DNA from: SIAQ01 sp964484265
GTDB lineage: Bacteria; Planctomycetota; Planctomycetia; Gemmatales; Gemmataceae
Length of the DNA: 64,000 nucleotides
Assembly: GCA_964484265.1 (NCBI GenBank)
Contig: CAZAFH010000001.1
Coordinates: 165,333 to 229,332, forward strand
Reading direction: 5' to 3'
This document shows positions 1 to 7,979 of this stretch, one piece after another. Below the pieces are notes generated by a model. That model was given only the letters and a program-made list of their open reading frames with translations. It was not told the DNA's origin and ran no database searches. The position numbers and the translations under genes were made by a program. Each line of letters starts with the position of its first letter. Within the stretch, counting starts at the first letter, position 1.

Positions 1-6
1 ATCAGG

Positions 7-696
7 CTAAGTATCTGACCCAGTGGTGTTTGGCAAATTCTGGGCGCTCGCTTGAAAAAACTGATCTCTCCATGCCTTGAATTTTTCAACGTCGGCATCC
101 GTGATGTTGGATTTATCTTGATTTTTTCTAGATAGCAAAAAAAGATTCATATTTATCGTTGCATCCGCTTCTGCTTGCGTCAATTGTTTGTCTATCACGA
201 GCATGTTGACGATGTCTGTATAGTTATGCCGATAAAGCCTGTTATAAGATCGTTTACGGCGACCATCCAAATTGTCAATTCGACTCTCAATTTCATCACG
301 AACTCCGCGCCAAATGTCACGAAGTTCATGCCATCTGTTCGAGACATCTGTATTTGATTCGGATTCCTTTTCGGAGAATGAGACGGGTTCATTTGTCAGA
401 CTTTGCTCTGTTTTCTGTATCTCTCGATGTTCCAAGACCTTATCTTTGGCGTCTTCAAGATCGTCCGCAACATTCTTGAGCTTAGGGGTAAGCTCTCCCA
501 GGCGATCGATAGCGTCCAATAACTCACTTAGCTCGCTCTTGCTTTTGCGAAATTCTCGCAAAGCCTCGACGATATCCCTCACCCTAAGAACCCCACCTAA
601 CGCTGCGATCGCGCCAATAAGAAAAGCAACCGACGAAATTCCGCCAACAACTTCCTTCCAGTCAATCTGTGAAAAAACCTCAATAATCGGGCTCAT
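7..696 (-). CDS. Membrane-anchored coiled-coil protein, function unknown
   Basis: I do not recognise this family. The 229-residue product has one likely membrane helix at about residues 16-38 (rich in Gly, Ala, Ile). A charged, heptad-like helical stretch follows at about 45-95. A polar linker (about 100-120) leads to a helical C-terminal region rich in Arg, Tyr and Trp. No catalytic motif is visible. The start is an ATG at 694-696 with only a weak Shine-Dalgarno. The gene is complete at both ends and is the third of three unrecognised genes lying downstream of atpG on the same strand, where atpD and atpC are normally found. It could be cotranscribed with the ATP synthase genes, but the 38-base gap to the preceding gene is looser than the spacing inside the operon. 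Confidence 0.6.
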   Translation of the reverse strand: MSPIIEVFSQIDWKEVVGGISSVAFLIGAIAALGGVLRVRDIVEALREFRKSKSELSELLDAIDRLGELTPKLKNVADDLEDAKDKVLEHREIQKTEQSLTNEPVSFSEKESESNTDVSNRWHELRDIWRGVRDEIESRIDNLDGRRKRSYNRLYRHNYTDIVNMLVIDKQLTQAEADATINMNLFLLSRKNQDKSNITDADVEKFKAWRDQFFQASAQNLPNTTGSDT

Positions 697-734
697 GAAT
701 TCACCAATCTCGAAGCGTCCTGGGGATGTCGAGC

Positions 735-1187
735 TTAACGAGCAATTAGGTCCACCGTCTGATTTTGCACGCCAGTCTCCATTGGTTCTAGCTGTCGAAG
801 CAGTATGGGCGTGCCTCGTGAGATCAATGATTCCGAGTCACGGAGTACACGGTCTTGCAATTCCTCGAATGACGAGACCAAAAATGCCGGGCTGGGTAGC
901 TCGAAGTAAATGTTGCCAGTCTCTTCCTCTGTAATATCGGCGATAATCTGCCATTGGCCCTCATGCTGTGCAATATCAACGCCGACGATGATATCGAGGT
1001 CATCAGCGTCGTTTCGTTTGAAACTCACATGGGAAAAAAGCGGGAAAATTTTGGTCACTGTTTTGCCAAAGCGCGGATTGCAGTGTGGCGAGACGGCCAA
1101 AAGCTGCGCCGCCAGTACGCGGAATCGCTGTTGGATTTCGTCGTTGAGCGATTGCCATTGAATTTCGCTGTAAGGGTTCGCATTCAT
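735..1187 (-). CDS. Hypothetical protein, second gene of an overlapping pair
   Basis: The product is 150 residues long, soluble, with no signal peptide or membrane helix, and is not a family I recognise. I chose the ATG at 1185-1187 because it overlaps the stop of the upstream gene (1184-1186) in an ATGA arrangement, which indicates translational coupling. A longer reading begins far inside the upstream gene in a different frame and is unlikely. The N-terminal third is amphipathic helix; the middle looks like alternating beta strands ending in an acidic EGQWQIIADITEEETG stretch. The tight coupling of two small soluble proteins is the layout of toxin-antitoxin or toxin-immunity pairs, but no toxin motif is visible, so this is only a possibility. 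Confidence 0.6.
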   Translation of the reverse strand: MNANPYSEIQWQSLNDEIQQRFRVLAAQLLAVSPHCNPRFGKTVTKIFPLFSHVSFKRNDADDLDIIVGVDIAQHEGQWQIIADITEEETGNIYFELPSPAFLVSSFEELQDRVLRDSESLISRGTPILLRQLEPMETGVQNQTVDLIAR

Positions 1188-1567
1188 GACGGTCTCCGAA
1201 CATTTCGCTCCACGATGGCTTCCAACACCATAACTGTTAGAGCATGTGGAACGTCTTTTTCTTTGGTCGCTGCCCATTCCGCCAATGTCATCATATCCGG
1301 TTTTCCTTCCGCATCGACCGGAACGATTGAAACATGGCCCAACTCGTCCTGAAAACAACCAAGTAAATTCGGATCAAGCTTTGCAATGTCGATCATCACC
1401 CCTTTTCGGTCAATCTGAATCGCCGATTCGAGATCCCGCCAGGTCGAAAGCCCTGCCTCGCTCAAATTTGGCGAAACATCGCGATCTGGTCGTGGCGTCA
1501 TGTCTTGATGACGTCTCTTTCCGCTTCGGTAGACAACGCCATCAAACACGCGAACCGTTTCGTCCAT
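1184..1567 (-). CDS. Hypothetical protein, first gene of an overlapping pair downstream of atpG
   Basis: The product is 127 residues long and not recognised. The start is decided by a perfect AGGAGG at 1575-1580: the ATG at 1565-1567 sits 7 bases after it, whereas the nearer ATG at 1571-1573 would leave only 1 base. The sequence is mixed alpha/beta with many Asp and Glu residues, no membrane segment and no obvious catalytic signature. It overlaps the next gene by 4 bases. The strong Shine-Dalgarno, 120 bases after the stop of atpG, suggests efficient independent translation. The pair occupies the place of atpD in the ordinary operon order. Confidence 0.6.
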   Translation of the reverse strand: MDETVRVFDGVVYRSGKRRHQDMTPRPDRDVSPNLSEAGLSTWRDLESAIQIDRKGVMIDIAKLDPNLLGCFQDELGHVSIVPVDAEGKPDMMTLAEWAATKEKDVPHALTVMVLEAIVERNVRRPS

Positions 1568-1688
1568 TATCATTCCTCCTAATTACGTCGAGAATCGAAA
1601 TTACTCGCCCGATCGTAAATGGAAGAGATACTTCTGTCAAATCACTTGAGCTTGAATTCAACTCGTCGTGAATATTCAATCCTTCTCG

Positions 1689-2582
1689 TTATTTCAGCGC
1701 CGCCGTGCCGCCGATGATTTCGCTGATCTCCTTGGTGATTTGCGCCTGGCGTGCGCGGTTATATTTCAACGACAGATCCTTGATCATGTCGCCTGCGTTT
1801 TCCGTCGCGGCCTTCATCGCCACGCGACGCGCGATCTGTTCGCTGACGGCTGCATCCAGGAAGCACTTGAAAAGGCGAATCTTAAACGACACGGGCAGAA
1901 TCTCTTCGAGAATCTCCGCAGCGCTGGGCAGAAATTCGTATTCCACCTGGCCTTTGATTTCCGCGGCAGGTGCTGATTTTCGGCCCGGTTCCGGCACGAG
2001 CGTCGAGAGCGGCAGCAGCGTCTCGACGACGGGAACTTGCCGGGCAACATTAAGAAATTTCATGTACGCCACATCGACGCGGTCGATCTTGCCCGCGATG
2101 TAGTCGGCCAGATAACGGCTGGCCACGACATCGACTTCCTCGAACGACGGCTTGTCCTCAAAGTGGGTGTAGGTTTGCGCCGCGGGAATCCCCTGAAAGC
2201 GGAAATATGCCATCGCGCGTTTGCCGGACAGTTCGAGGCTGACGTTGACTCCTTCGGATTGCACTTTGCGAAGGTGCGGCGTGGCTTCGCGAAGGATCGA
2301 CGCGTTGTAGCCGCCACAAAGACCGCGATTGGAACACAGCACTAGCAGCACGCTGTTTTTGATTTCGGCGCGTTTTTCGAGCAGCGGATGTTTGATGGCA
2401 GCAGAGGACGAGGTGAGATCGGCGGCCAACTCGGCAAGCTTGCGCGTGTAGGCGTCGGCCTCGATGGCGCGGTCCATCGCCTTCTTGAATCGCGCGGTGG
2501 CGATGAGTTCCATCGTCCGCGTGATCTTGCGAATATTCCGAATCGCCTTGCGGCGTTTCACTAGTGCGCGTGTGTTGGCCAT
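1689..2582 (-). CDS. atpG: F-type ATP synthase gamma subunit
   Basis: Gamma is the central rotor shaft of F1, turning inside the alpha3beta3 ring and joining it to the c-ring. The 297-residue length fits the family. The N-terminus (MANTRALVKRRKAIRNI, then KITRTMELIATARFKKA) is the classic first coiled-coil helix, and the C-terminus (LKYNRARQAQITKEISEIIGG) is the matching antiparallel helix with its conserved NRARQ..IT.EI signature. A Rossmann-like middle domain with LCSNRGLCGGYN is also typical. The start lies 3 bases after the stop of the preceding DUF2442 gene, so the inserted small genes are embedded in the operon. The usual next genes atpD and atpC are not found downstream. Confidence 0.97.
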   Translation of the reverse strand: MANTRALVKRRKAIRNIRKITRTMELIATARFKKAMDRAIEADAYTRKLAELAADLTSSSAAIKHPLLEKRAEIKNSVLLVLCSNRGLCGGYNASILREATPHLRKVQSEGVNVSLELSGKRAMAYFRFQGIPAAQTYTHFEDKPSFEEVDVVASRYLADYIAGKIDRVDVAYMKFLNVARQVPVVETLLPLSTLVPEPGRKSAPAAEIKGQVEYEFLPSAAEILEEILPVSFKIRLFKCFLDAAVSEQIARRVAMKAATENAGDMIKDLSLKYNRARQAQITKEISEIIGGTAALK

Positions 2583-2585
2583 CGG

Positions 2586-2888
2586 TTAGTTTCCCGCTTT
2601 CTTCTTTCTACCCGCGATTCGACCGGCAAGCCATTTTTGCAGCGAGCGCTGGCTTTCGCCCGAGGGTTGACCCAGGAGCAAATTGCTGATGCTGATGTCT
2701 TCGTCCAGGTCAGGCCAGTTCACGCCAATGCCGTTGCCAATCAGCCGCCAGTTATTGCGTTCTTTCTGGGTCGCATGCGCCAGGCGAGGATACCAGCCGA
2801 GCGGCGCGATAATGGTTCGTCCGTCTTGCAAATCGACGGCGATCTCCTCGGCGGTCAGAGTTACCGCAAGCGCTTGCGCATTGGGCAT
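2586..2888 (-). CDS. DUF2442 domain protein
   Basis: The 100-residue protein matches the DUF2442 pattern: a short beta-rich start, the DGR.I..PLGWYPRL motif at about residues 23-36, ATQKERNNWRLIGNG at 40-54, and the WPDLDEDISI motif at about 58-67. Function is not established. Members are commonly found beside DUF4160 genes in arrangements resembling toxin-antitoxin modules, which is the case here. It starts 1 base after the stop of another DUF2442 gene and ends 3 bases before atpG. The C-terminus is basic (AGRIAGRKKKAGN). Its presence between atpA and atpG is unusual. Confidence 0.9.
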   Translation of the reverse strand: MPNAQALAVTLTAEEIAVDLQDGRTIIAPLGWYPRLAHATQKERNNWRLIGNGIGVNWPDLDEDISISNLLLGQPSGESQRSLQKWLAGRIAGRKKKAGN

Positions 2889-2889
2889 T

Positions 2890-3174
2890 TCATTCGGCTC
2901 CCACCTTCGCGTTTCGCGAAGACCTGGAGCGTTCGGTCAGGTCGTCTAGTTCGTAAAGCGCTTCAGGGGCCAGGTCCGCGCCGTTGGACCAAATGACGGT
3001 TCCGCATTCCGGATCAAGCTGAGCCTTCGCGAAGTTTTTTCTCGTGCGAAGCGGCTCGAATATCGGCCCATTGAGCAATGGCAGAACATTCACCCGCTTC
3101 CGCACGCCGTCGTTGAATTTCAGCGCGAGGTTGAAATCGCTAAGAACTTTTAATTCGATGATTCGGAGGATCAT
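2890..3174 (-). CDS. DUF2442 domain protein, divergent type
   Basis: The product is 94 residues long from the ATG at 3172-3174, chosen because GAGGAG lies just upstream; a longer reading would overlap the DUF4160 gene. The sequence has the second DUF2442 flavour: LKVLSDFNLALKFNDG at the N-terminus, a middle containing PLLNGPIFEPLR, then a Phe/Lys-rich strand leading to TVIWSNGADLAPEALYEL. This type is the usual immediate partner of DUF4160 proteins. The two DUF2442 genes here differ clearly, so they are not a recent duplication. No enzymatic residues are evident. Confidence 0.88.
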   Translation of the reverse strand: MILRIIELKVLSDFNLALKFNDGVRKRVNVLPLLNGPIFEPLRTRKNFAKAQLDPECGTVIWSNGADLAPEALYELDDLTERSRSSRNAKVGAE

Positions 3175-3184
3175 CACCAACTCC

Positions 3185-3445
3185 TCACTCCAAAGGCTCA
3201 ATCGACTTTAACGCTTCCGCAGACTGCGCACGGCCCCAGTTTTCCATAAGTTCTAGGCGATGCTTTTTAGCCCATTCAATTACCAACTTCAATGCCCTAC
3301 GCGGCAGTTCGCCGTCCATCAGCTTGGCGGTGGCGATTTCAATCACCGCCTCATGCTCACCATAAATCGCATGAAAATGCGGCGGCGCGTGGTCTCGAAA
3401 ATACATGTAAATTGAAATGCCGTAATATCGCGAAATCCTCGGCAT
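3185..3445 (-). CDS. DUF4160 domain protein
   Basis: The 86-residue product shows the DUF4160 signature almost complete: MPRISRYYGISIYMYF at the start, the DHAPPHFHAIYG motif at about residues 19-30, GELPRRALKLVIEWA at about 46-60, and ELMENW at about 66-71. The His-rich PPHFHA motif is the family hallmark and could bind metal, but its role is unknown. I took the ATG at 3443-3445 because the family begins at MPRIS; a TTG six codons earlier is possible. It leads a three-gene cassette with two DUF2442 proteins, a widespread neighbourhood suspected to be a toxin-antitoxin-like unit. It is inserted 111 bases after the end of atpA. Confidence 0.9.
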   Translation of the reverse strand: MPRISRYYGISIYMYFRDHAPPHFHAIYGEHEAVIEIATAKLMDGELPRRALKLVIEWAKKHRLELMENWGRAQSAEALKSIEPLE

Positions 3446-3556
3446 CGCAGATACCTTGGACAAACTTTTTTCTACTTCACTCGTTTCCGACTTCTGCAGC
3501 GCTTAACTCCAGTAATCCCAACCGTCATCATCAGATACTCCCTGTATGACCACCCT

Positions 3557-5314
3557 TTACCCCGCCTTGATGTTCGTCTCCGCGGGTTTCACAGGCGCTT
3601 CGCCTGCCTTGATGTGCGAGCTGGAAGGCGCCTTCGCATCGGCGGCGCCCGGCGCTTTGTACTGAGGACCGAACGATTCCAACGCAGACTTCAGTTTCGC
3701 TTCCAGGTCCGGCGTCAGTTTCTTCTCGCTTACGAGCTGGTCGCGCACCTCTTTGCGTTGTTCCTTCATGAACACCAGGAATTGCGCTTCCCACTCCGAC
3801 ACCTGATTGCGTGGAATCTTGTCGAGGAAGCCCTTCGCACCCGCATAAATAACCATGACCTGATCGGCGAAATGCAGCGGCTTGAATTGGCCCTGCTTGA
3901 GGATTTCGACCATGCGATAGCCGCGATCGAGATCCGCCTGCGTCGCCTTGTCGAGGTCGGTGCCAAGCTGGGCAAACGCTTCGAGTTCGCGGAACGCTGC
4001 CAGCTGAAGACGCAAGCTGCCAGCGACGGATTTCATTGCATTCGTCTGGGCCTTGCTACCGACGCGAGAGACCGACACGCCGACGTCCACTGCGGGACGC
4101 ACACCGGCGAAGAACAGGTCGGGTTGCAAGTAAATCTGGCCGTCGGTGATCGAGATGACGTTGGTCGGGATATACGCCGACACTTCGCCTTCGAGCGTTT
4201 CAATGATCGGCAGCGCCGTGAGCGAACCGCCCGTGCCGACGACTTTCGCGACTTTGTGGCCCGGATAGTTTTTTACATCCTTCTTCTCGGCATGATCCTT
4301 GTCGAGCGGACCAACGTAGACTTTGCCATCCACGCCTGACTTATCGTTGACGGTTTTCGGATCGGTGCCCTCGGGCACTATGACCCAGCGCTCGGCAAGT
4401 TTCGCCGATCGCTCGAGCAGACGCGAATGGCAATAGAAAATATCGCCCGGATAAGCCTCGCGGCCTGGCGGGCGACGCACGAGCAGCGACAACTGGCGAT
4501 ACGCAGCGGCCTGCTTCGACAAGTCGTCGTAAACACACAGCGTGTCGCGGCCCTGATCGTACATGTAATATTCGGCCATCGCCGTGCCAGCGTACGGCGC
4601 CAAATATTGAAGCGGAGCGGCATCGGCGGCGGAAGCGACGACGACGATGGTGTAGTCCATCGCGCCGGCGGCTCGCAAGGCTTCTACGACGCTGGCGACC
4701 TGCGATTCCTTTTGGCCGACCGCAACGTAAACGCAGATCACGTTTTCTTCGCGTTGGTTGATGATCGCATCGATGGCGATGGCGGTCTTGCCGGTCTTGC
4801 GGTCGCCGATGATGAGCTCGCGCTGACCACGGCCGACGGGCGTCATGGCGTCGATGGCCTTGATGCCGGTCTGCAACGGTTGATTGACGGGTTGCCTGGC
4901 GGCGACGCCTGGCGCCATGAATTCGACGGGGCGCGTCTTTGATGCCGTGATCGGGCCTTTGCCGTCCAGTGGTTCGCCAATTGGGTTGACGACGCGGCCG
5001 ATGACGGCGTCGCCGACGGGCACTTCAAGCAGCGTGCCGAGCGAACGGACCTCGTCGCCTTCGGTGATGGCGAGATAGTTTCCGAGGATGATGATACCCA
5101 CGGAATTCTCTTCGAGGTTGAACACCAGCCCGCGAATTCCCGAGCGGGTGAATTCGACCATTTCGCCGTTCATGGCGTTGCCCAGGCCGTACACGCGGGC
5201 GATGCCGTCGCCGACTTCGAGGACGCGGCCCACCTCGCGGGTGTCGAGTTTCTTCTCGTACGCCTGGATTTCACTCTGCAGAACTGAAACGATCTCGTCG
5301 GGTTTGAATCTCAT
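3557..5314 (-). CDS. atpA: F-type ATP synthase alpha subunit
   Basis: Alpha forms the non-catalytic positions of the F1 hexamer and supplies the arginine finger to the catalytic sites. Visible features: the N-terminal beta-barrel beginning MRFKPDEIVSVLQ, the P-loop GDRKTGKT at residues 170-177, the ALRAAGAMDYTIVVVASA segment, and the SVSRVGSKAQ motif with the conserved arginine. At 585 residues it is roughly 70 longer than the E. coli subunit. The extra length is a C-terminal Ala/Pro/Lys-rich tail containing two HIKAGEAP/NIKAG-type repeats, probably disordered. Its start overlaps the 3' end of atpH by 44 bases. The Shine-Dalgarno is weak, consistent with coupled translation. Confidence 0.98.
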   Translation of the reverse strand: MRFKPDEIVSVLQSEIQAYEKKLDTREVGRVLEVGDGIARVYGLGNAMNGEMVEFTRSGIRGLVFNLEENSVGIIILGNYLAITEGDEVRSLGTLLEVPVGDAVIGRVVNPIGEPLDGKGPITASKTRPVEFMAPGVAARQPVNQPLQTGIKAIDAMTPVGRGQRELIIGDRKTGKTAIAIDAIINQREENVICVYVAVGQKESQVASVVEALRAAGAMDYTIVVVASAADAAPLQYLAPYAGTAMAEYYMYDQGRDTLCVYDDLSKQAAAYRQLSLLVRRPPGREAYPGDIFYCHSRLLERSAKLAERWVIVPEGTDPKTVNDKSGVDGKVYVGPLDKDHAEKKDVKNYPGHKVAKVVGTGGSLTALPIIETLEGEVSAYIPTNVISITDGQIYLQPDLFFAGVRPAVDVGVSVSRVGSKAQTNAMKSVAGSLRLQLAAFRELEAFAQLGTDLDKATQADLDRGYRMVEILKQGQFKPLHFADQVMVIYAGAKGFLDKIPRNQVSEWEAQFLVFMKEQRKEVRDQLVSEKKLTPDLEAKLKSALESFGPQYKAPGAADAKAPSSSHIKAGEAPVKPAETNIKAG

Positions 5315-5891
5315 GACTGCTACTCGCGATCAGTTGATTTCGTAAATTTTCAATGCGGGAGCGGATCGTCGCATCGTAGACTTTGTCGCCGATGCGTATC
5401 TTCAGCCCGCCCAAGAGCGATGGGTCAACGCGCATGTCGAGCACGGGTTCCAGCTGGAACTGCTCGCGAACCATGGCGCGTATGCGATTCTGGAAGTCGT
5501 CGGTCAGCGCCACGGCCGAGTGGACGATGACGTGCAGCCGACGAGCGCGTTCGTCGTGTAATTCATGTAAAGCGCTGCGGATCGGCTTGATGAGGTCGAG
5601 CCGATCGTGATCGTTGAGCACATGAAGGAACTTCTGAAAGGTATCACTCGCCCGGCCAGCGAATGCCTTGTCGATCGCTTCGGCACGCGTCCTGCGGCCG
5701 ACTGCGGCGCCGGCCAAGAGCGCTTCGAGTCGGGGGTCGGTGCGAAAAACGTCAGTGACGAGCGAATCGACTTCTTCGAGGATGAGCGCCTCCGACTTGG
5801 CCGCCTCGGCAGCGTTCAGAAGCGCGGTGGCGTAGACCTTCGCCAGGCGATAAGCACTAACATCCGCAAATACTTCATGGGGTTCGGTCAT
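5271..5891 (-). CDS. atpH: F-type ATP synthase delta subunit
   Basis: Delta belongs to the peripheral stalk and links subunit b to the top of F1. The 206-residue product has the helical N-terminal domain (RLAKVYATALLNAAEAA; then KFLHVLNDHDRLDLIKPI) and the C-terminal domain with VRVDP-like MRVDPSLLGGLKIRIGDKVYDATI. I chose the ATG at 5889-5891; the longer frame starts inside atpF. The last 14 residues run into atpA, giving a 44-base overlap, longer than the few-base overlaps common in this operon; they are a short basic and acidic tail after the usual family end. Confidence 0.96.
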   Translation of the reverse strand: MTEPHEVFADVSAYRLAKVYATALLNAAEAAKSEALILEEVDSLVTDVFRTDPRLEALLAGAAVGRRTRAEAIDKAFAGRASDTFQKFLHVLNDHDRLDLIKPIRSALHELHDERARRLHVIVHSAVALTDDFQNRIRAMVREQFQLEPVLDMRVDPSLLGGLKIRIGDKVYDATIRSRIENLRNQLIASSSHEIQTRRDRFSSAE

Positions 5892-5938
5892 GTTCGATTC
5901 CGCCGTTCGGCCCGCCTGATTGAGGCAAGCCCTCAGAG

Positions 5939-6541
5939 TCAATTCCGCGAGGACTGTGCTATTTCTTGCATCGATTCGTCGAGAAGCTTACGATGATCTT
6001 CTGCAGTGATCGATCGGCCAAGCGCCTTGGACGACATCACCGAGGCAAGCATCGCCGCCTGCTCCCACAATTCCTTCAACGCCTGATCCTTGGCGATGTC
6101 CAGTTCACGGCGAAGACGTTCCCGTTCTGCTTGAACATCCGCCATTCCCTTGGCACGCATTTCGTTCGTCATCTCATCGGCTTTTTTGCGTGCCTCCTCC
6201 ATGAGACGGGGAATTTCTTGATGCGCCTCGGCCAGTTCCTTCTGAAATTGCGCCTGACACGCCACCATCTCATCGCGCGTTCGCTTAGCCTCTTCCAGCG
6301 AGGCTCGAATCGTCTCTTCGCGTTTTTTCAATCCATCGAGCACGGGTCCCCAGGCGTAGGCGCGCAGGACGATCAGAAGCGTGACGAACACGACGACCGA
6401 CCATAGCGCGGTGTCCCAGCGTAGATCCATCGCATTGGGCGAGGCTCCACCAGAAGAATCCGCCGCGGCCCGAGCCTCGCCGACAAAAGCAAGAACCAGG
6501 ACGAAAATGAGCAGCACCGCCAATGAGCGCAATTGCACCAT
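5939..6541 (-). CDS. atpF: F-type ATP synthase subunit b
   Basis: Subunit b is the peripheral stalk filament. The 200-residue product has a hydrophobic, signal-like N-terminus (about residues 3-27), a short linker, a transmembrane helix at about 45-62 (LWSVVVFVTLLIVLRAYAW), and then the long charged coiled coil (KKREETIRASLEEAKRT onward) typical of b. The extra N-terminal hydrophobic segment means the protein may be processed or may span the membrane twice. The ATG is preceded by GAGG at good spacing. It lies between atpE and atpH in the canonical order. Confidence 0.96.
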   Translation of the reverse strand: MVQLRSLAVLLIFVLVLAFVGEARAAADSSGGASPNAMDLRWDTALWSVVVFVTLLIVLRAYAWGPVLDGLKKREETIRASLEEAKRTRDEMVACQAQFQKELAEAHQEIPRLMEEARKKADEMTNEMRAKGMADVQAERERLRRELDIAKDQALKELWEQAAMLASVMSSKALGRSITAEDHRKLLDESMQEIAQSSRN

Positions 6542-6586
6542 GTTGGCCTCGAACAGGAGGAATGCAGGAATACCACGAAACGCAAA

Positions 6587-6928
6587 CTACGCTTTGCCGG
6601 CAATCTGAATGCAAACGATCAGAGCGAAGAATGTCGCACCTTCGAGAAGCGCGCCGATGATGATCATTGCGGTCTGCACGCGACCTGCAGTTTCCGGTTG
6701 GCGGGCCATGCTCTCAAGAGCGGCGGCGCCGATTTTGCCGAATCCCATAGCAGCGCCGATGATGACCAGGCCAGCGCCCAAACCGGCGCCCATCGCGGCG
6801 CCACCGAAAGATACCGCCGGAGCCGCTACAGTCTTCGCATCGCCGCCTTGCGCAAACACAGGCGTCGCCGACGCGAGAACCGCCACGGAAGCCAACAACA
6901 ACAGGCCGATCGTCTTCACAACTTTCAT
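6587..6928 (-). CDS. atpE: F-type ATP synthase subunit c
   Basis: Subunit c forms the ion-carrying rotor ring. The protein has 113 residues against about 80 in most families because of a signal-peptide-like N-terminus (residues 1-26, ending FAQ). Then come the two hairpin helices: a glycine-rich first helix at about 42-66, the loop ARQPE at 75-79, and a second helix with the ion-binding carboxylate Glu96 in IGALLEGATFF. The residue after Glu96 is Gly rather than Ser or Thr, and the first helix lacks the Gln seen in sodium-binding rings, so proton coupling is more likely. AAGGAG precedes the ATG. Confidence 0.97.
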   Translation of the reverse strand: MKVVKTIGLLLLASVAVLASATPVFAQGGDAKTVAAPAVSFGGAAMGAGLGAGLVIIGAAMGFGKIGAAALESMARQPETAGRVQTAMIIIGALLEGATFFALIVCIQIAGKA

Positions 6929-6993
6929 GGAAACTCCTTGGGAAAACAGGTCAGTTTTATCACTGGTAAGAAACCGTACTTAATCAAAATCTA

Positions 6994-7938
6994 TCAATGA
7001 GCATGCCCATGCCCGCCATGACTTTGTCCGTGATCCTCGTGGCCATGACCGTGATCGCCGTGCCCGTGACCATGGCCATGCCCGCCAGCCAATTCATGGG
7101 AATAATGCTCCGCATGCTCAAGCACGCCGCCGAGGAAGAGCCCCGTCAAGAATGTAAACAAATACGCCTGCAGGAATGCCACGAACAATTCCAGCATGCT
7201 CAGCAGGACGACACCCACGACGCTAGCAATGGTCACCGTCCATTCCAATCCTTCACCCGCCCCGCGAACGGCGGGAATGAACAGCATGATCGTTGCCAGC
7301 ACCATATGCCCGGCGAAAAGATTCGCGAAAAGTCGGACGGACAGAACGAAGCACTTGATGATCAGGCCAAGGAACTCGATCGGCCAAAGCATCAGGCTGA
7401 TGCCGACCCGCATGGCGAAAGGCATTTCCAGGTGCGGCGCAAACGAAAGAAAATGGCTCAACGCACCGAATCGCATTACACTGCTCACGTGAATGAACAG
7501 AAACGATCCAAACGCCAGGACCATTGTCGTCGCAAAACTTGCCGTCGGCGACCCAAAAAAAGGAACCATTCCGAAGAGATTGCATGTCAGGACAAAGAGA
7601 AACACCGTCCAGAGATAATGCACATAGCGATCCGCGTCCTTGCCGATATAGGGCTTCGCAATTTCATCGCGGATGAACGTCAGGATCGACTCGAACAGAT
7701 TCCAGAAGGTTCCCTTAGGCGCTTCGCCGGTTTGGATTCTTCGTGCTAGCGGGATGTAGATCCCGCAGATCAAGCCCGCGGCAAGCATCATGATGATGGT
7801 GTACTTGGTGATGCCAAAGCCTTTGCCGCCGAAAGCCGAGCGGAAGCCTGGAAGGTGCAATTCCCAGTGCCAAACTTCGAAGATGTGCCAATCGAGCGAA
7901 TCGAGCACATGGTCAAAGGCGCTAGCGGCGAAAATCAT
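6994..7938 (-). CDS. atpB: F-type ATP synthase subunit a with histidine-rich tail
   Basis: Subunit a supplies the proton half-channels beside the c-ring. Several membrane helices are visible, with the essential arginine in VLSVRLFANLFAGH and the conserved helix ELFVAFLQAYLFTFLTGLF. The start is the ATG at 7936-7938, preceded by GGAG; a TTG five codons upstream has no comparable site. The length is 314 residues. The striking feature is the C-terminus: the final 40 residues hold 15 histidines in repeated HGHG units, a pattern seen in metal-binding tails and absent from standard subunit a. It could bind nickel, zinc or copper; no function can be inferred from sequence alone. Confidence 0.96.
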   Translation of the reverse strand: MIFAASAFDHVLDSLDWHIFEVWHWELHLPGFRSAFGGKGFGITKYTIIMMLAAGLICGIYIPLARRIQTGEAPKGTFWNLFESILTFIRDEIAKPYIGKDADRYVHYLWTVFLFVLTCNLFGMVPFFGSPTASFATTMVLAFGSFLFIHVSSVMRFGALSHFLSFAPHLEMPFAMRVGISLMLWPIEFLGLIIKCFVLSVRLFANLFAGHMVLATIMLFIPAVRGAGEGLEWTVTIASVVGVVLLSMLELFVAFLQAYLFTFLTGLFLGGVLEHAEHYSHELAGGHGHGHGHGDHGHGHEDHGQSHGGHGHAH

Positions 7939-7979
7939 CCGAGTCTCCAGCAAACGATGCAGGCTTCAATTAGTCGCGG

